A DNA stretch of 64,000 nucleotides, from positions 20,159 to 84,158 of the forward strand of contig NZ_JAQZBC010000013.1 of NCBI RefSeq assembly GCF_029239295.1, read 5' to 3'. The notes under the pieces were generated by a model. That model was not told the origin of the DNA, ran no database searches, and was given only the letters and a program-made list of their open reading frames with translations. The position numbers and the translations under genes were made by a program. Below, in pieces: positions 35,413-45,073 of the stretch. Each line of letters opens with the position of its first letter. Position 1 is the stretch's first letter. This stretch comes from Sphingomonas sp. GTDB lineage: Bacteria; Pseudomonadota; Alphaproteobacteria; Sphingomonadales; Sphingomonadaceae.

Positions 35413-36293
35413 AGCACGCGCTCCAGCGTCCGGGTGATCGCAAATCGCGCCGCGAGCGCCGCCAGAAGGACGAAGCCGATCGGCAGCAGGGCGAGCGTTG
35501 CCCAGCCGCCCGGTCCCAGCCTAGCCTGCCCCAGCAGCTCCGATCCGAGCCCCGCAGCCTGTGCGCTGATCACCAGCAGCATCACGATCGCCGCCAGTCC
35601 GCCGATCGTAGCGCCAATAGCCGCGTCGCGCGCGATGCGGCGCTGGAACAGCCGCGCAATCTGCACGTCGGTCGATCCCAGCATGTGCATCACTTCGATC
35701 GTGTGACGATGCGCCTCAAGCCCGGCGCGGGCCGCCAGCACCACCACCGCCGCCGTGGCGGTCGCCAGCAGGATCACCAGCACGGCAGCGATCAGCACGA
35801 TCAGGTCTAGGAAATCCGCCACCGGCGCCATCCACGCCTCATGCGCATCGACGCGTGCGGCGGGCGCGACCTTCGCCACCGCCGCACGCACCTTCGCCAA
35901 GGTCGCCGGCTGGCTACTGGTCAGTTCAAGATCGATCATCGTCGGCACCGGCAAATCCGGATCCGCCCCGTCCTCGCCCAGCCAGGGGCGAAGCAGCGCG
36001 GCCAGCTCGCGGCGATCGACCGGCGTTGCCGCTTGCACCTCGGTCAACCGTCGCAGCGCGCCGAGCACGCGGTCCGCCTCGGCTGCGCGCCGCGCAGGAT
36101 CGCCGGTAACGATCTGGACCGTGGCTCGCCCGACCAGCTGGTTCTCCAGCGTGGCCGCCGCATTGCGCGTCGCCAGCCCCAGCGCCGCGCCCAACACGGT
36201 CAGGAACAGCATGATCGCGATGATCCACACCATCGCCCGCACACCGCGCGCCTCGTCCAGGACACGCCGGGTCCGCTCGCCGCCGGTGCTCAT
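35409..36293 (-). CDS. ftsX: Cell division protein FtsX-like permease
   Basis: This 294-aa protein has four membrane helices with one large periplasmic loop after the first (about 44-165), as FtsX requires. The N-terminal helix is MVWIIAIMLFLTVLGAALGL. The conserved cytoplasmic turn HTIEVMHMLGSTDVQIARLF follows helix two, and two helices end the protein. FtsEX senses division-site state and activates peptidoglycan hydrolases. Its ATG overlaps the ftsE stop (ATGA at 36290-36293). Confidence 0.9.
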   Translation of the reverse strand: MSTGGERTRRVLDEARGVRAMVWIIAIMLFLTVLGAALGLATRNAAATLENQLVGRATVQIVTGDPARRAAEADRVLGALRRLTEVQAATPVDRRELAALLRPWLGEDGADPDLPVPTMIDLELTSSQPATLAKVRAAVAKVAPAARVDAHEAWMAPVADFLDLIVLIAAVLVILLATATAAVVVLAARAGLEAHRHTIEVMHMLGSTDVQIARLFQRRIARDAAIGATIGGLAAIVMLLVISAQAAGLGSELLGQARLGPGGWATLALLPIGFVLLAALAARFAITRTLERVL

Positions 36294-36997
36294 AGCATCT
36301 CGCGCGCCGGTGGGTGGCGCAGCGTTCCGGTCGGATCCTGCAGCCGGCCCTTCACCAGCCGCATCATCTGCGCGCCGGGCAAACGGTGCATCAGGTGAAG
36401 GTCGTGTGTCGCCACCACAACGGTGGTGCCCAACCGGTTGAGCGAATCGAACAGCAGCAGCAATCGCTCCGCCATCTCGGGGTCGACGTTTCCCGTCGGC
36501 TCGTCCGCTACCAGCATCTCGGGACGGCCGATCACCGCGCGGGCGATCGCCACTCGCTGCTGCTCACCGCCCGACAGCGTTTCCGGCTTCGCATCCGCCC
36601 GTTCCGCCAGCCCTACCCAGGCCAGCATCTCGCTGACCGGCTCCGCGATCTCCGCTTCCGGCATGCCGGCGATCCGCAGCGGCAGCGCGACATTGTCCGC
36701 CGCCGACAGGTGCGGCACCAATCGAAAGTCCTGAAAAACCACGCCGATCCGGCGTCGAAAACCCGGCAGCCGCCCGCGTGGCATCGTCACCGCATCCTCG
36801 CCGAACAGGCGAATAACCCCCCGGCTCGGTCGCTGGGCAAGGTACAGCAGGCGCAGCAGCGACGTCTTCCCCGCGCCGCTGGCGCCGGTCAGGAAATAAA
36901 ATGACCCGGGCGCCAGCGCGAAGCTGACATCAGATAGCGTTTCGGGCTCTTGCCCGTAGCGCAGCCCCACATTCTCGAACTGCACGATATTCGCCAT
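36290..36997 (-). CDS. ftsE: Cell division ATP-binding protein FtsE
   Basis: This 235-aa ABC ATPase has Walker A GASGAGKTSL, Q-loop FQDFRLVPHL, signature LSGGEQQRVAIARAVI, Walker B MLVADEPTGNVD and the H-loop VATHDLHLM. The order and the short length identify FtsE, which pairs with FtsX in division. ATG 36997 is chosen because the N-terminal strand MANIVQFENVGLRYG starts there. It is the first gene of the four-gene overlapping unit. Confidence 0.94.
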   Translation of the reverse strand: MANIVQFENVGLRYGQEPETLSDVSFALAPGSFYFLTGASGAGKTSLLRLLYLAQRPSRGVIRLFGEDAVTMPRGRLPGFRRRIGVVFQDFRLVPHLSAADNVALPLRIAGMPEAEIAEPVSEMLAWVGLAERADAKPETLSGGEQQRVAIARAVIGRPEMLVADEPTGNVDPEMAERLLLLFDSLNRLGTTVVVATHDLHLMHRLPGAQMMRLVKGRLQDPTGTLRHPPAREML

Positions 36998-37152
36998 TGC
37001 GGCGCTGCTCGTCCCTTGAACCACCTATGCCCCGCACGCGCCATCGCACGATGCAGCCTCCCGCTTCAACCTCCGCTTGCATGCAGGGCACAGGGCGTGT
37101 TTAGATTCGCGATGGCTTCAGCCCTTCTGTCTTACGCCGGTAACGTCGCGCG

Positions 37153-37968
37153 ATGATCCTCGAATGTCCCGAATGCCGCACCCGGTATCTGGTGCCCGAC
37201 ACGTCGATCGGCCCGGAGGGTCGAACGGTGCGCTGTGCCAACTGCCGGCATAGCTGGCATCAGGAGCCCGACGCCCGCGCGATCGAGGCGATGGCCGCCC
37301 CGCCGCAGCCGACTGGTCCGTCGCCCGAGGCGGATGCGGTATCGTCAACGGCCGTGTCCCTGTCTGAGACGCTGTCGCCGCCGGAGCCCGGCGCAGCGAC
37401 GCATGCCGCCGACGCGGCGCCGCCCCCGGTTGGCGCCGTCCCAGTCAAGGGTCCCGCGCCCGGATCATTTGCCGCCGCCATGGCGGGCGTGGCGCCAGCC
37501 AGCGCCGGCCCGGCTCCGGCGCGGGCAGCGCGCCCCCGCACCAACCCCGCGCGTCGCTGGACAATCGCTGCGGTTCTCGCCGCGCTGCTGATGCTGGTCG
37601 CGGTCGGCGCGATCCTGTGGACCAGTGCGCCGGGGCTCGCCTCGCAGCTCGGGCTAAACTTCGGCCCGGAGGAAACCCCGCTCCGCCTCATCGACAATCC
37701 GATCGAGCGCCGCGAAATCAGCAACGGCAGTGAATTGTTCGCAGTCAGTGGCAAGGTGCTGAACCCGTCCAATGAGCGTCAGCGCGTGCCTGACATCCGC
37801 GCCGACCTTCGCGATGCGCAGAACCGGATCGTCTACACCTGGACGATCATCCCGCAGCAGCGGACCCTGGCACCCAAGAGCGCGATCGATTTCAATTCGG
37901 CCAAGCTCGATGTGCCGGCCAGCTCCAAGAAGCTGGAGCTAAGCTTCGTGGGCGAAGGCGACAGCTGA
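37153..37968 (+). CDS. MJ0042-type zinc-ribbon, DUF3426-like membrane protein
   Basis: This 271-aa protein starts with a zinc ribbon (CPEC at residues 5-8, CANC at 28-31; MJ0042 type). A Pro/Ala-rich linker (about 45-135), one membrane helix (about 136-157; TIAAVLAALLMLVAVGAILW) and a C-terminal DUF3426-like beta domain follow. The last includes ELFAVSGKVLNPSNERQRVP, then DIRADLRDAQN and WTIIPQQRTLAPKSAIDFN. It is divergent from ftsE with about 155 bases between. A regulatory or envelope-linked role is likely. Confidence 0.88.
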   Translation: MILECPECRTRYLVPDTSIGPEGRTVRCANCRHSWHQEPDARAIEAMAAPPQPTGPSPEADAVSSTAVSLSETLSPPEPGAATHAADAAPPPVGAVPVKGPAPGSFAAAMAGVAPASAGPAPARAARPRTNPARRWTIAAVLAALLMLVAVGAILWTSAPGLASQLGLNFGPEETPLRLIDNPIERREISNGSELFAVSGKVLNPSNERQRVPDIRADLRDAQNRIVYTWTIIPQQRTLAPKSAIDFNSAKLDVPASSKKLELSFVGEGDS

Positions 37969-38142
37969 TCCGGGCCATATAATGGCATGGTCTCCGCACG
38001 TTCGCTTGGACGCGCGGAGCCTTCGGGCACTTTTTCCGCATAACTTTTCGATCTGATTGCGCAGACCCCATTGCCAGCCCCCACAACCCTTGCTAGTGGC
38101 CCGCTCCTGCCAGCCGCCGGGCCTGCCCGGTGGACATCACGT

Positions 38143-38229
38143 GCGGTCGTGGCGGAACTGGTAGACGCGCAACGTTGAGGTCGTTGTGTCCGAAAGGACG
38201 TGGAAGTTCGAGTCTTCTCGACCGCACCA
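38143..38229 (+). tRNA. tRNA-Leu (anticodon GAG), CCA encoded
   Basis: Acceptor stem GCGGTCG (38143-38149) pairs with CGACCGC (38219-38225), followed by A and an encoded CCA. The anticodon stem CAACG/CGTTG encloses loop TTGAGGT with anticodon GAG. A long variable arm (GTGTCCGAAAGGACGT) marks it as class II. Confidence 0.96.
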
Positions 38230-38237
38230 TTGATTAT

Positions 38238-38275
38238 CGGCGGGGTTATGAAACACTCTCTTGAGTGCCCCGCCG
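38238..38275 (+). terminator. Compound hairpin after tRNA-Leu
   Basis: Outer stem CGGCGGGG (38238-38245) pairs with CCCCGCCG (38268-38275). Nested inside is CACTC-TCTT-GAGTG (38254-38267). A pyrimidine-rich CTTCTCTT follows. It is a likely tRNA terminator and is also the 5' leader of trhO. Confidence 0.55.
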
Positions 38276-38294
38276 CTTCTCTTGCCGGCTGATC

Positions 38295-39227
38295 ATGACC
38301 CTCCCCTTCCGCACCGCGGCCCTTTATCAATTCACCCGCTTCGACGATCCTGTCGCCTTGCGCAACGGTATCGAGGCGTGCTGCCGCCTGCATGATGTGC
38401 AGGGAACGCTGCTGCTGGCGCACGAGGGCATCAACGGCACGATCGCCGGCCCGCCGCCTGGCATCGAGGCCGTCATCGCGCATCTGCGAACCCTTCCGGG
38501 CTGCGCCGATCTGGCGGTGAAATACGCCGAGGCGCCGACGCCGCCCTTTCATCGCCTGAAGGTCCGGCTGAAGCGAGAGATCGTCACCATGGGACAGCCC
38601 GATCTCGATCCGCTCGCGGACGCGGGTACTTATGTCGCGCCTGAGGACTGGGACGATCTGATCGCCCAGCCGGACACTGTCGTCATCGACACGCGCAACG
38701 ATTACGAGGTGGCGATCGGCACCTTTCCCGGCGCCATCAACCCGGAAACGCGCAGCTTTCGTGACTTTCCCGCCTGGTTCCGGGCCAACCGCGACCAACT
38801 GGTTGCCGGCAAGACAAAAGTCGCGATGTTCTGCACCGGTGGAATCCGCTGCGAGAAGTCCACCGCCTTTCTGAAGGGGGAGGGCATAGAGGAGGTCTAC
38901 CACCTCGAAGGCGGCATCCTGAACTATCTCGAGAAGATACCCGCCGATCAGGTGTCATGGCAGGGCGAATGCTTCGTCTTTGACGAACGCGTCGCGGTGA
39001 CGCCTGAGCTTCAGCCCGGCACCCATGTCCTCTGTCGTGCCTGCCGGCGCCCGGTAAGCCCGGAGGCACGGCAATCCCCGCTTTATGAAGAGGGGATCAG
39101 CTGCCCGGCCTGTCACGCCGATCTGGACGACGCCAAGCGCGCTCGCCTTGCCGAGCGCCATCGTCAGGAGGAACTGGCGCGTGCCCGCGGGGAGCGCCAC
39201 GTCGGCGCGAAGATGGACTCACGGTAG
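38295..39227 (+). CDS. trhO: tRNA uridine(34) hydroxylase TrhO (rhodanese family)
   Basis: This 310-aa protein has an N-terminal acylphosphatase-like domain (about 1-110; LLAHEGINGTIAG) and a rhodanese domain (about 120-225) with the catalytic cysteine in FCTGGIRCEKS. A C-terminal cysteine-rich tail with CRACRRPVSP and CPACHAD could bind zinc. The TrhO/YceA family hydroxylates U34 of some tRNAs to ho5U with oxygen. Its position 66 bases after a tRNA gene may be coincidental. ATG 38295 begins MTLPFRTAALYQFTRFDDPV, the conserved start. Confidence 0.93.
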   Translation: MTLPFRTAALYQFTRFDDPVALRNGIEACCRLHDVQGTLLLAHEGINGTIAGPPPGIEAVIAHLRTLPGCADLAVKYAEAPTPPFHRLKVRLKREIVTMGQPDLDPLADAGTYVAPEDWDDLIAQPDTVVIDTRNDYEVAIGTFPGAINPETRSFRDFPAWFRANRDQLVAGKTKVAMFCTGGIRCEKSTAFLKGEGIEEVYHLEGGILNYLEKIPADQVSWQGECFVFDERVAVTPELQPGTHVLCRACRRPVSPEARQSPLYEEGISCPACHADLDDAKRARLAERHRQEELARARGERHVGAKMDSR

Positions 39228-39298
39228 CACCGCTCTTCCTGTCGCCGGCCGATACCCTGGACGGCAGCAGCAACAGTCCTACGAACCAGCCATAGCGA

Positions 39299-39327
39299 AA
39301 CGGGCGCCGACACTGTCGACGCCCGTT
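39299..39327. terminator. Strong hairpin between convergent trhO and MFS genes
   Basis: AACGGGCG (39299-39306) pairs with CGCCCGTT (39320-39327), and inside CGAC-ACT-GTCG extends the stem. It can serve both strands, although no long U-tract is seen. Confidence 0.6.
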
Positions 39328-39355
39328 CTGGTTTCGGGATCGTGGCGAGCGGCCG

Positions 39356-40696
39356 TCACGCGGCGCGGCGCGCGAAGTCCTTGTTGATCGCCAGCGCGGC
39401 CAGCGTGCACGCAGCGCCCGACAGTAGGTACAGGCCGACCGACCACAGGCCGAAACGGCTGGCGAGGAACAACGCGACCAGCGGCGCGAAACCAGCACCG
39501 ATAACCCAGGCGGCATTCGCGACGATCGCAGCGCCGGTGTAGCGCGATTCCGGCGGGAAGTTGTTGTTCACCGTTCCCGACGACTGGCCGAACGCCAGGC
39601 CGAGCAGGGCGAAGCCGCCGATCATGTAGATCGCCTCACCCACTTCACCGCCATCCAGCAGTCGGGGGGCAAAGCCACTGTAGACAGCGATCAGCGCCGC
39701 CGAGACGCCGAGCACGGCACGCCGGCCCACGCGATCCGCGACCACGCCCGAGGCAAGGATCGCGAGGATGCAGACTACCGCGCCCATCGCCTCGATACCC
39801 AGGAAGCGGACGGGATCCTCGCCGATCTCGACCGTTACCCACGACAGCGGGAACACGGTTACGAGGTGGAACAATGCAAAGCTGGCAAGCGGCGCAAACG
39901 CCCCCAGGATGATCGTGCGACGCTCACGGAACATGGTGGCGAACGCCGGCGACGGCTGCAGCTCGCGGCTTTCGAACAGACGCTCGAACTCCGGCGTGGC
40001 AACGAGTCGCAGGCGGGCGAACAGCGCCACGACGTTGATCGCCAGCACCACGAAGAACGGATAGCGCCAGCCCCAGCTGATGAAGTCCTCCGGCGACAGG
40101 ATCGCCAGGAAATAAGCGAACAGGCACGAGGCGACCAGCAGGCCAAGCGGCGCGCCCAGCTGCGGGATCATCGCGTACCAGCCGCGCTTTTCCTCGGGCG
40201 CATTAAGCGACAGCAGCGACGGCAGTCCGTCCCATGCGCCGCCCAGCGCCACGCCCTGGCCGATACGGAACAGCGCCAGCAGAACGGCCGACAGCGTGCC
40301 CACCTGCGCATAGCTGGGCAGCAGCGCGATCGAGATCGTCGATCCGCCCAGCAGGAACAGCGCAATGGTCAGCTTGGTCCCCCGACCGTGGATACGGTCG
40401 ATCCACATAAACAGCAGCGTGCCGAACGGGCGAGCGACGAACGCCAGCGCGAAAATGGCGAAGGAATACAGCGTGCCGGTCAGCGCATCGACGTACGGGA
40501 ACACCAGCTGCGGGAACACCAGCACCGACGCGATCGCATAGACGAAGAAGTCGAAGAACTCGCTGGTACGGCCGATGATCACGCCGATCGCGATCTCACC
40601 GGGTGCGACATCCTTCTGGCGCGCATTGATCAGCCGGGCATCTCGTTCCAGGGCTGCCGAATCCGGCGCGTTGGTCGATGCAGTCATTTCCGTCAT
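39356..40696 (-). CDS. MFS transporter, metabolite:H+ symporter type
   Basis: This 446-aa protein has twelve membrane helices. A cytoplasmic N terminus leads into IIGRTSEFFDFFVYAIASVL, and the loop 2-3 motif reads DRIHGRGTKLTIALFLLGGS. It looks like the ShiA/KgtP/ProP-type metabolite:proton symporters. The substrate is unknown, and an organic acid is plausible. ATG 40696 has a ribosome site that is too close. ATG 40687 (MTASTNAP) would have GGGAG ten bases upstream and may be the true start. It is divergent from cyoA, sharing a 146-base region that contains a perfect palindrome. Confidence 0.9.
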   Translation of the reverse strand: MTEMTASTNAPDSAALERDARLINARQKDVAPGEIAIGVIIGRTSEFFDFFVYAIASVLVFPQLVFPYVDALTGTLYSFAIFALAFVARPFGTLLFMWIDRIHGRGTKLTIALFLLGGSTISIALLPSYAQVGTLSAVLLALFRIGQGVALGGAWDGLPSLLSLNAPEEKRGWYAMIPQLGAPLGLLVASCLFAYFLAILSPEDFISWGWRYPFFVVLAINVVALFARLRLVATPEFERLFESRELQPSPAFATMFRERRTIILGAFAPLASFALFHLVTVFPLSWVTVEIGEDPVRFLGIEAMGAVVCILAILASGVVADRVGRRAVLGVSAALIAVYSGFAPRLLDGGEVGEAIYMIGGFALLGLAFGQSSGTVNNNFPPESRYTGAAIVANAAWVIGAGFAPLVALFLASRFGLWSVGLYLLSGAACTLAALAINKDFARRAA

Positions 40697-40786
40697 GCTC
40701 CCGCGGCAATCCGCCGTGCGATTAATGGTTGGCCCGCCTCGGGGTTCACTAATACACTCCTCTGCCCAACCGACGCCAGTGACGGG

Positions 40787-40805
40787 ATTGGACAAATTGT
40801 CCAAT
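40787..40805. promoter_or_regulatory. Perfect 19-bp palindrome between MFS gene and cyoA
   Basis: ATTGGACAAATTGTCCAAT reads identically on both strands around a single central base (40796). It sits 38 bases before cyoA and 91 bases before the MFS start. This is the form expected for a dimeric repressor operator. The cognate protein is not evident in this window. Confidence 0.75.
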
Positions 40806-40842
40806 GTAGCGCCCCGTGGACTCGGCCTAGGAGCGCCTGGAT

Positions 40843-42012
40843 ATGCCCGATCATCCCGCCCCGGCTCCGCGGCTCGCCCGCCTGGCCCTGCTTCCGCTCC
40901 TGCTGTTCGTTGCCGGCTGCCAAGGCGCCGTGCTCGATCCGGCAGGCGATGTCGCGCTTCAGGAGCGCAACCTGATCTATGCATCTGTCGGGCTGATGCT
41001 GCTGATCATCGTTCCGGTGATGATCCTGACGGTCGTGTTCGCCTGGCGCTATCGCAAGGGCAACAAGGACGCGACCTACGATCCCCATTTCGATCACAGC
41101 ACCTCGCTGGAACTGGTGATCTGGTCGGCGCCGCTGCTGATCATCATCGCGCTGGGCGCCATCACCTGGTCCAGCACCCACCTGCTCGATCCGTTCCGGC
41201 CGCTGAACCGCATCTCGGCGACTCAGCCCAAGCCGAAGAATGAACGGCCGATGCTGGTTCAGGTCGTGTCGCTCGATTGGAAGTGGCTGTTCATCTATCC
41301 GGAGCTGGGCATCGCGACGGTCAATGAACTGGCGCTGCCGGTGAACCGCGAAGTGCGCTTCGACATGACGTCGAGCAACATGATGAATACCTTCTACGCG
41401 CCGACGCTCGCGGGCATGGTGTACACCATGCCGGGGATGCGCAGCACGCTGCACGCAGTGCTCAATCGCCCGGGCGAGTATGAGGGCATGTCCGCCAATT
41501 ACAGCGGCGCCGGCTTCTCCTACATGCGCTTCAAGCTGCTCGGGCAGGACAATGCCGGCTTCGATCGCTGGGTTGCCGAGGTGAAGGCGCGTGGCAACAC
41601 GCTCGACACGGCCAATTACCTGAAGCTGGAAAAGCCCAGTGAGAAGGTGCCGCCGATGTTCTTCTCCAACGTCCAGCCGGCACTGTTCCAGCGCATCTAC
41701 GAACGCTGCGTCACGCCGGGCACGCCGTGCATGAGCGAGATCATGGCACGCGACGCGGCGCTGCGCGGTGCCAAGCCGCACGAAATGCGCCCGGGTGCTG
41801 GCGTCCCGGCCGGCCGCACGTCCATTCCGCGTGAAAAGCCGGAGGGCGCGCTCCTCAAGGATAGCGAGGAGATCGAGCCCGCACCGCACCTCAGCAAGCC
41901 GCCACTGCCCGGCGCGCCTGGTGCGACCAAGCCCGACTCGCCGCGCAATCGCGACATGTCCTTCCTTCTCCTGCCAACCGTGCCCGGTCTCACCGGCGCG
42001 GCGCGCGGCTGA
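40843..42012 (+). CDS. cyoA: Cytochrome bo3 ubiquinol oxidase subunit II
   Basis: This 389-aa lipoprotein is CyoA. The lipobox LLLFVAGC places the modified cysteine at about residue 26. Two membrane helices follow (about 45-68 and 90-110), then a cupredoxin domain (EWR-type core from [20 protein letters not shown]) that lacks the CuA ligands, as in quinol oxidases. A C-terminal extension rich in Pro and charges (about 300-389) is longer than in E. coli. It is the first gene of cyoABCD. Confidence 0.94.
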   Translation: MPDHPAPAPRLARLALLPLLLFVAGCQGAVLDPAGDVALQERNLIYASVGLMLLIIVPVMILTVVFAWRYRKGNKDATYDPHFDHSTSLELVIWSAPLLIIIALGAITWSSTHLLDPFRPLNRISATQPKPKNERPMLVQVVSLDWKWLFIYPELGIATVNELALPVNREVRFDMTSSNMMNTFYAPTLAGMVYTMPGMRSTLHAVLNRPGEYEGMSANYSGAGFSYMRFKLLGQDNAGFDRWVAEVKARGNTLDTANYLKLEKPSEKVPPMFFSNVQPALFQRIYERCVTPGTPCMSEIMARDAALRGAKPHEMRPGAGVPAGRTSIPREKPEGALLKDSEEIEPAPHLSKPPLPGAPGATKPDSPRNRDMSFLLLPTVPGLTGAARG

Positions 42013-42028
42013 GCCGCCGGAGCTCCTC

Positions 42029-44017
42029 ATGTTCAACGAATCCGTCCTGAAGACGATCTTCGGTCGCCTCAGTTTAGAATCCTTCCCGATCCACGAGCCG
42101 ATCCTGCTCGTCACCTTTGCGGTGGTCGTGGTGCTCGGCCTCGGCATCGTCGGGGCGATCACCAAGTACAAGCTCTGGGGCTATCTGTGGCACGAGTGGT
42201 TCACCAGCGTGGACCACAAGAAGATCGGGATTATGTACATAATCCTGGGCATCATCATGCTGCTCCGCGGCTTCGCCGACGCGGTGATGATGCGGGCCCA
42301 GCAAGCGATGTCCTTCGGCGCGAACGAGGGGTATCTCAACGCACACCATTATGATCAGATCTTCACCGCACACGGGACGATCATGATCTTCTTCGTCGCG
42401 ATCCCGCTGGTGGTGGGCATCATCAACTATGTGATGCCGCTGCAGATCGGCGCGCGCGACGTGGCCTTCCCCTTCCTCAACAATTTCAGCTTCTGGCTGA
42501 CCGCTGCCGGTGCGGCGCTGGTCATGGTCTCGCTGTTCGTCGGCGAATTCAGCCGTGCGGGCTGGCTGAACTATGTGCCGGTCGCGAACCTGCAGAACAG
42601 CCCTGATCCGGGGCCTGACTATTATCTGTGGGCGCTACAGATTGCCGGCATCGGCACCACGCTGTCGGGCATCAACATGGTCGTCACCGTGATCAAGATG
42701 CGTGCGCCTGGCATGACGATGATGAAGCTGCCGGTGTTCACCTGGACGGCGCTGTGCAGCAACGTGCTGGTCGTGGCGATCTTCCCGGTCCTCACCGCCG
42801 CCTTCGCCATGCTCATGCTCGACCGCTACGTCGGCACCAACTTCTTCACCAATGATCTCGGCGGCAACCCGATGATGTATTGGAACCTGGTGTGGATCTG
42901 GGGTCACCCAGAGGTATACGTCCTCATCCTCCCGGTGTTCGGCATCTATTCGGAAATCACGTCGACCTTCACGGGCAAGCGCCTCTTCGGCTATTCGTCG
43001 ATGGTCTATGCCACGGTCGTCATCACGATCCTGAGCTACCTGGTGTGGCTGCACCACTTCTTCACCATGGGTTCGGGCGCCAGCGTCAACAGCTTCTTCG
43101 GCATCGCGACGATGGTCATCTCCATCCCGACGGGTGCGAAGATCTTCAACTGGCTGTTCACCATGTACCGTGGCCAGATCCGGTTCGAACTGCCGATGCA
43201 GTGGGTCGTCGCGTTCATGCTCACCTTCGTGGTGGGCGGCATGACGGGCGTGATGCTCGCGATCCCGCCGGCAGACTTCGTGCTGCACAACTCGCTGTTC
43301 CTGGTCGCGCACTTCCACAACGTGATCATCGGCGGCGTCGTGTTCGGCCTGTTCGCCGGCATCGATTACTGGTGGCCCAAGGCCTTCGGGTTCAAGCTCG
43401 ATCCGTTCTGGGGCAAGATCCACTTCTGGGGCTGGGTGATCGGCTACTGGATCGCGTGGACGCCGATGTACGTCGCCGGCCTGATGGGCGTCACCCGTCG
43501 CCTGCGTCACCTGGACGATGCGACGCTGCAGCCGCTGTTCATGATCGCCGCCGTCGGCGTGGTGATCATCGCCATCGGTATTGCCGCCTTCGTCATCCAG
43601 ATCGCGGTCAGCATCAAGAACCGTGACAAGCTGCGCGTCGGTGATGATCCGTGGGACGGCCGTACGCTGGAATGGGCGACCAGTTCGCCGCCGCCGGCGT
43701 ACAATTTCGCCTTCACCCCGGTCGTGCACGATCTCGATGCATGGCACGACATGAAGGCGCGCGGCGTCAAGCGTCCGACCAGCGGCTTCAAGCCGATCCA
43801 CATGCCGCGCAATACGCCGGCGGGTGTGATCCTCTCGGCGCTGGCGGCGGTGCTCGGCTTCGCGATGATCTGGTACATGTGGTGGCTGGCAGCGGCGAGC
43901 TTCGTCGCGATGATCGGCTACGGCATCTTCCACACCTTCAACTACAACCGCGACTATTACATTCCGGCCGAGGAAGTGGCCGAGAATGAACGCAAGCACG
44001 CGCTGGCGGGAGCCTGA
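42029..44017 (+). CDS. cyoB: Cytochrome bo3 ubiquinol oxidase subunit I
   Basis: This 662-aa heme-copper oxidase subunit carries the CuB and heme ligands: [14 protein letters not shown] with the His-Tyr crosslink pair, HHFFTMG and [15 protein letters not shown]. It has about fifteen helices, including the extra N-terminal helix of CyoB. It oxidises ubiquinol, reduces oxygen and pumps protons. It starts at ATG 42029 ([20 protein letters not shown]), 16 bases after cyoA, and cyoC starts one base after its stop. Confidence 0.97.
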   Translation: MFNESVLKTIFGRLSLESFPIHEPILLVTFAVVVVLGLGIVGAITKYKLWGYLWHEWFTSVDHKKIGIMYIILGIIMLLRGFADAVMMRAQQAMSFGANEGYLNAHHYDQIFTAHGTIMIFFVAIPLVVGIINYVMPLQIGARDVAFPFLNNFSFWLTAAGAALVMVSLFVGEFSRAGWLNYVPVANLQNSPDPGPDYYLWALQIAGIGTTLSGINMVVTVIKMRAPGMTMMKLPVFTWTALCSNVLVVAIFPVLTAAFAMLMLDRYVGTNFFTNDLGGNPMMYWNLVWIWGHPEVYVLILPVFGIYSEITSTFTGKRLFGYSSMVYATVVITILSYLVWLHHFFTMGSGASVNSFFGIATMVISIPTGAKIFNWLFTMYRGQIRFELPMQWVVAFMLTFVVGGMTGVMLAIPPADFVLHNSLFLVAHFHNVIIGGVVFGLFAGIDYWWPKAFGFKLDPFWGKIHFWGWVIGYWIAWTPMYVAGLMGVTRRLRHLDDATLQPLFMIAAVGVVIIAIGIAAFVIQIAVSIKNRDKLRVGDDPWDGRTLEWATSSPPPAYNFAFTPVVHDLDAWHDMKARGVKRPTSGFKPIHMPRNTPAGVILSALAAVLGFAMIWYMWWLAAASFVAMIGYGIFHTFNYNRDYYIPAEEVAENERKHALAGA

Positions 44018-44018
44018 C

Positions 44019-44678
44019 ATGACCACCCATTCCCCCACCGTGGAGGATGCACGGCAGATGGCCGGGGCTGACGACGCCCCCCCCATCTTCTACCAGACCG
44101 AGGCGGATCATCACGATCACAGCTCCGGCGGGACGATGCTGGGCTTCTGGATCTATCTGATGAGCGACGCGCTCATCTTTGCGACGCTCTTCGCCACCTA
44201 TGGCGTGCTCAGCACCGGCTACGCGGGCGGCCCGGCCCCGTTCCAGATCTTCGATCTGAAGCTGGTCGCGCTGAATACCGCGATGCTGCTGATCTCCTCG
44301 ATCACCTGCGGCATGGCCATGATCGCGATGGAGCGCGGCAACGTTCGCGGCACGCAGATGTGGCTGGCAATCACCGGCCTGTTCGGCGCGGCGTTCATTG
44401 CCATCGAGCTCTATGAGTTTGCGGAGCTGATCCACGAGGGCGCGACGCCGATGCGCAGCGCCTTCCTGTCGGCCTTCTTCACGCTCGTAGGCACGCATGG
44501 CCTTCACGTGTTCAGCGGTCTGATCTGGATCGCCGTCATGATCGTCCAGGTGGGGCAGCGGGGGCTGATCCCCGAAAACCGCCGCCGTCTGATGTGCCTC
44601 AGCATGTTCTGGCACCTGCTCGATGTCGTCTGGATCGGCGTCTTCACCTTCGTCTATCTGCTCGGAGTTCTGCAATGA
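44019..44678 (+). CDS. cyoC: Cytochrome bo3 ubiquinol oxidase subunit III
   Basis: This 219-aa protein has five membrane helices and a polar N terminus. [20 protein letters not shown] and the Glu-containing [20 protein letters not shown] are typical of Cyo[16 protein letters not shown] follows. It supports assembly and stability of the oxidase. It overlaps the cyoD start by four bases. Confidence 0.95.
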   Translation: MTTHSPTVEDARQMAGADDAPPIFYQTEADHHDHSSGGTMLGFWIYLMSDALIFATLFATYGVLSTGYAGGPAPFQIFDLKLVALNTAMLLISSITCGMAMIAMERGNVRGTQMWLAITGLFGAAFIAIELYEFAELIHEGATPMRSAFLSAFFTLVGTHGLHVFSGLIWIAVMIVQVGQRGLIPENRRRLMCLSMFWHLLDVVWIGVFTFVYLLGVLQ

Positions 44679-45073
44679 GCACGCCTCCCGCAACGGCTCA
44701 CGCCTCCGACCACGCGCATGATCAGCATCATGACGGGCCTCCGCCTGATGGTGGCCATGGGCATGGCTCGGCTCGCGGCTATGTCATTGGCTTCCTGCTG
44801 TCGGCAGTGCTGACGGCCATCCCCTTCTGGCTGGTCATGTCCGGCACGCTGGCGGCACAGACAACCGCCGTTATCGTGGTCGCGCTCGCCTTCGTGCAGA
44901 TCATCGTGCACACGGTCTTCTTCCTGCATGTGAACCGTCAGGCGGAAGGTGGCTGGACGCTGCTGACGCTCCTGTTCACGCTGGTGATCGTCGCCATCGT
45001 TATCGCTGGATCGCTGTGGATCATGTACCACCTCAATACCAACATGATGCCGATGGACGGCATCGGCATGTGA
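44675..45073 (+). CDS. cyoD: Cytochrome bo3 ubiquinol oxidase subunit IV
   Basis: This 132-aa protein has a His-rich N terminus (residues 9-31, for example [17 protein letters not shown]) that could bind a metal. Three membrane helices follow, with [20 protein letters not shown] as the family block. CyoD helps insert CuB in subunit I in the E. coli oxidase. Its stop overlaps the ATG of the SURF1 gene. Confidence 0.93.
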   Translation: MSTPPATAHASDHAHDQHHDGPPPDGGHGHGSARGYVIGFLLSAVLTAIPFWLVMSGTLAAQTTAVIVVALAFVQIIVHTVFFLHVNRQAEGGWTLLTLLFTLVIVAIVIAGSLWIMYHLNTNMMPMDGIGM

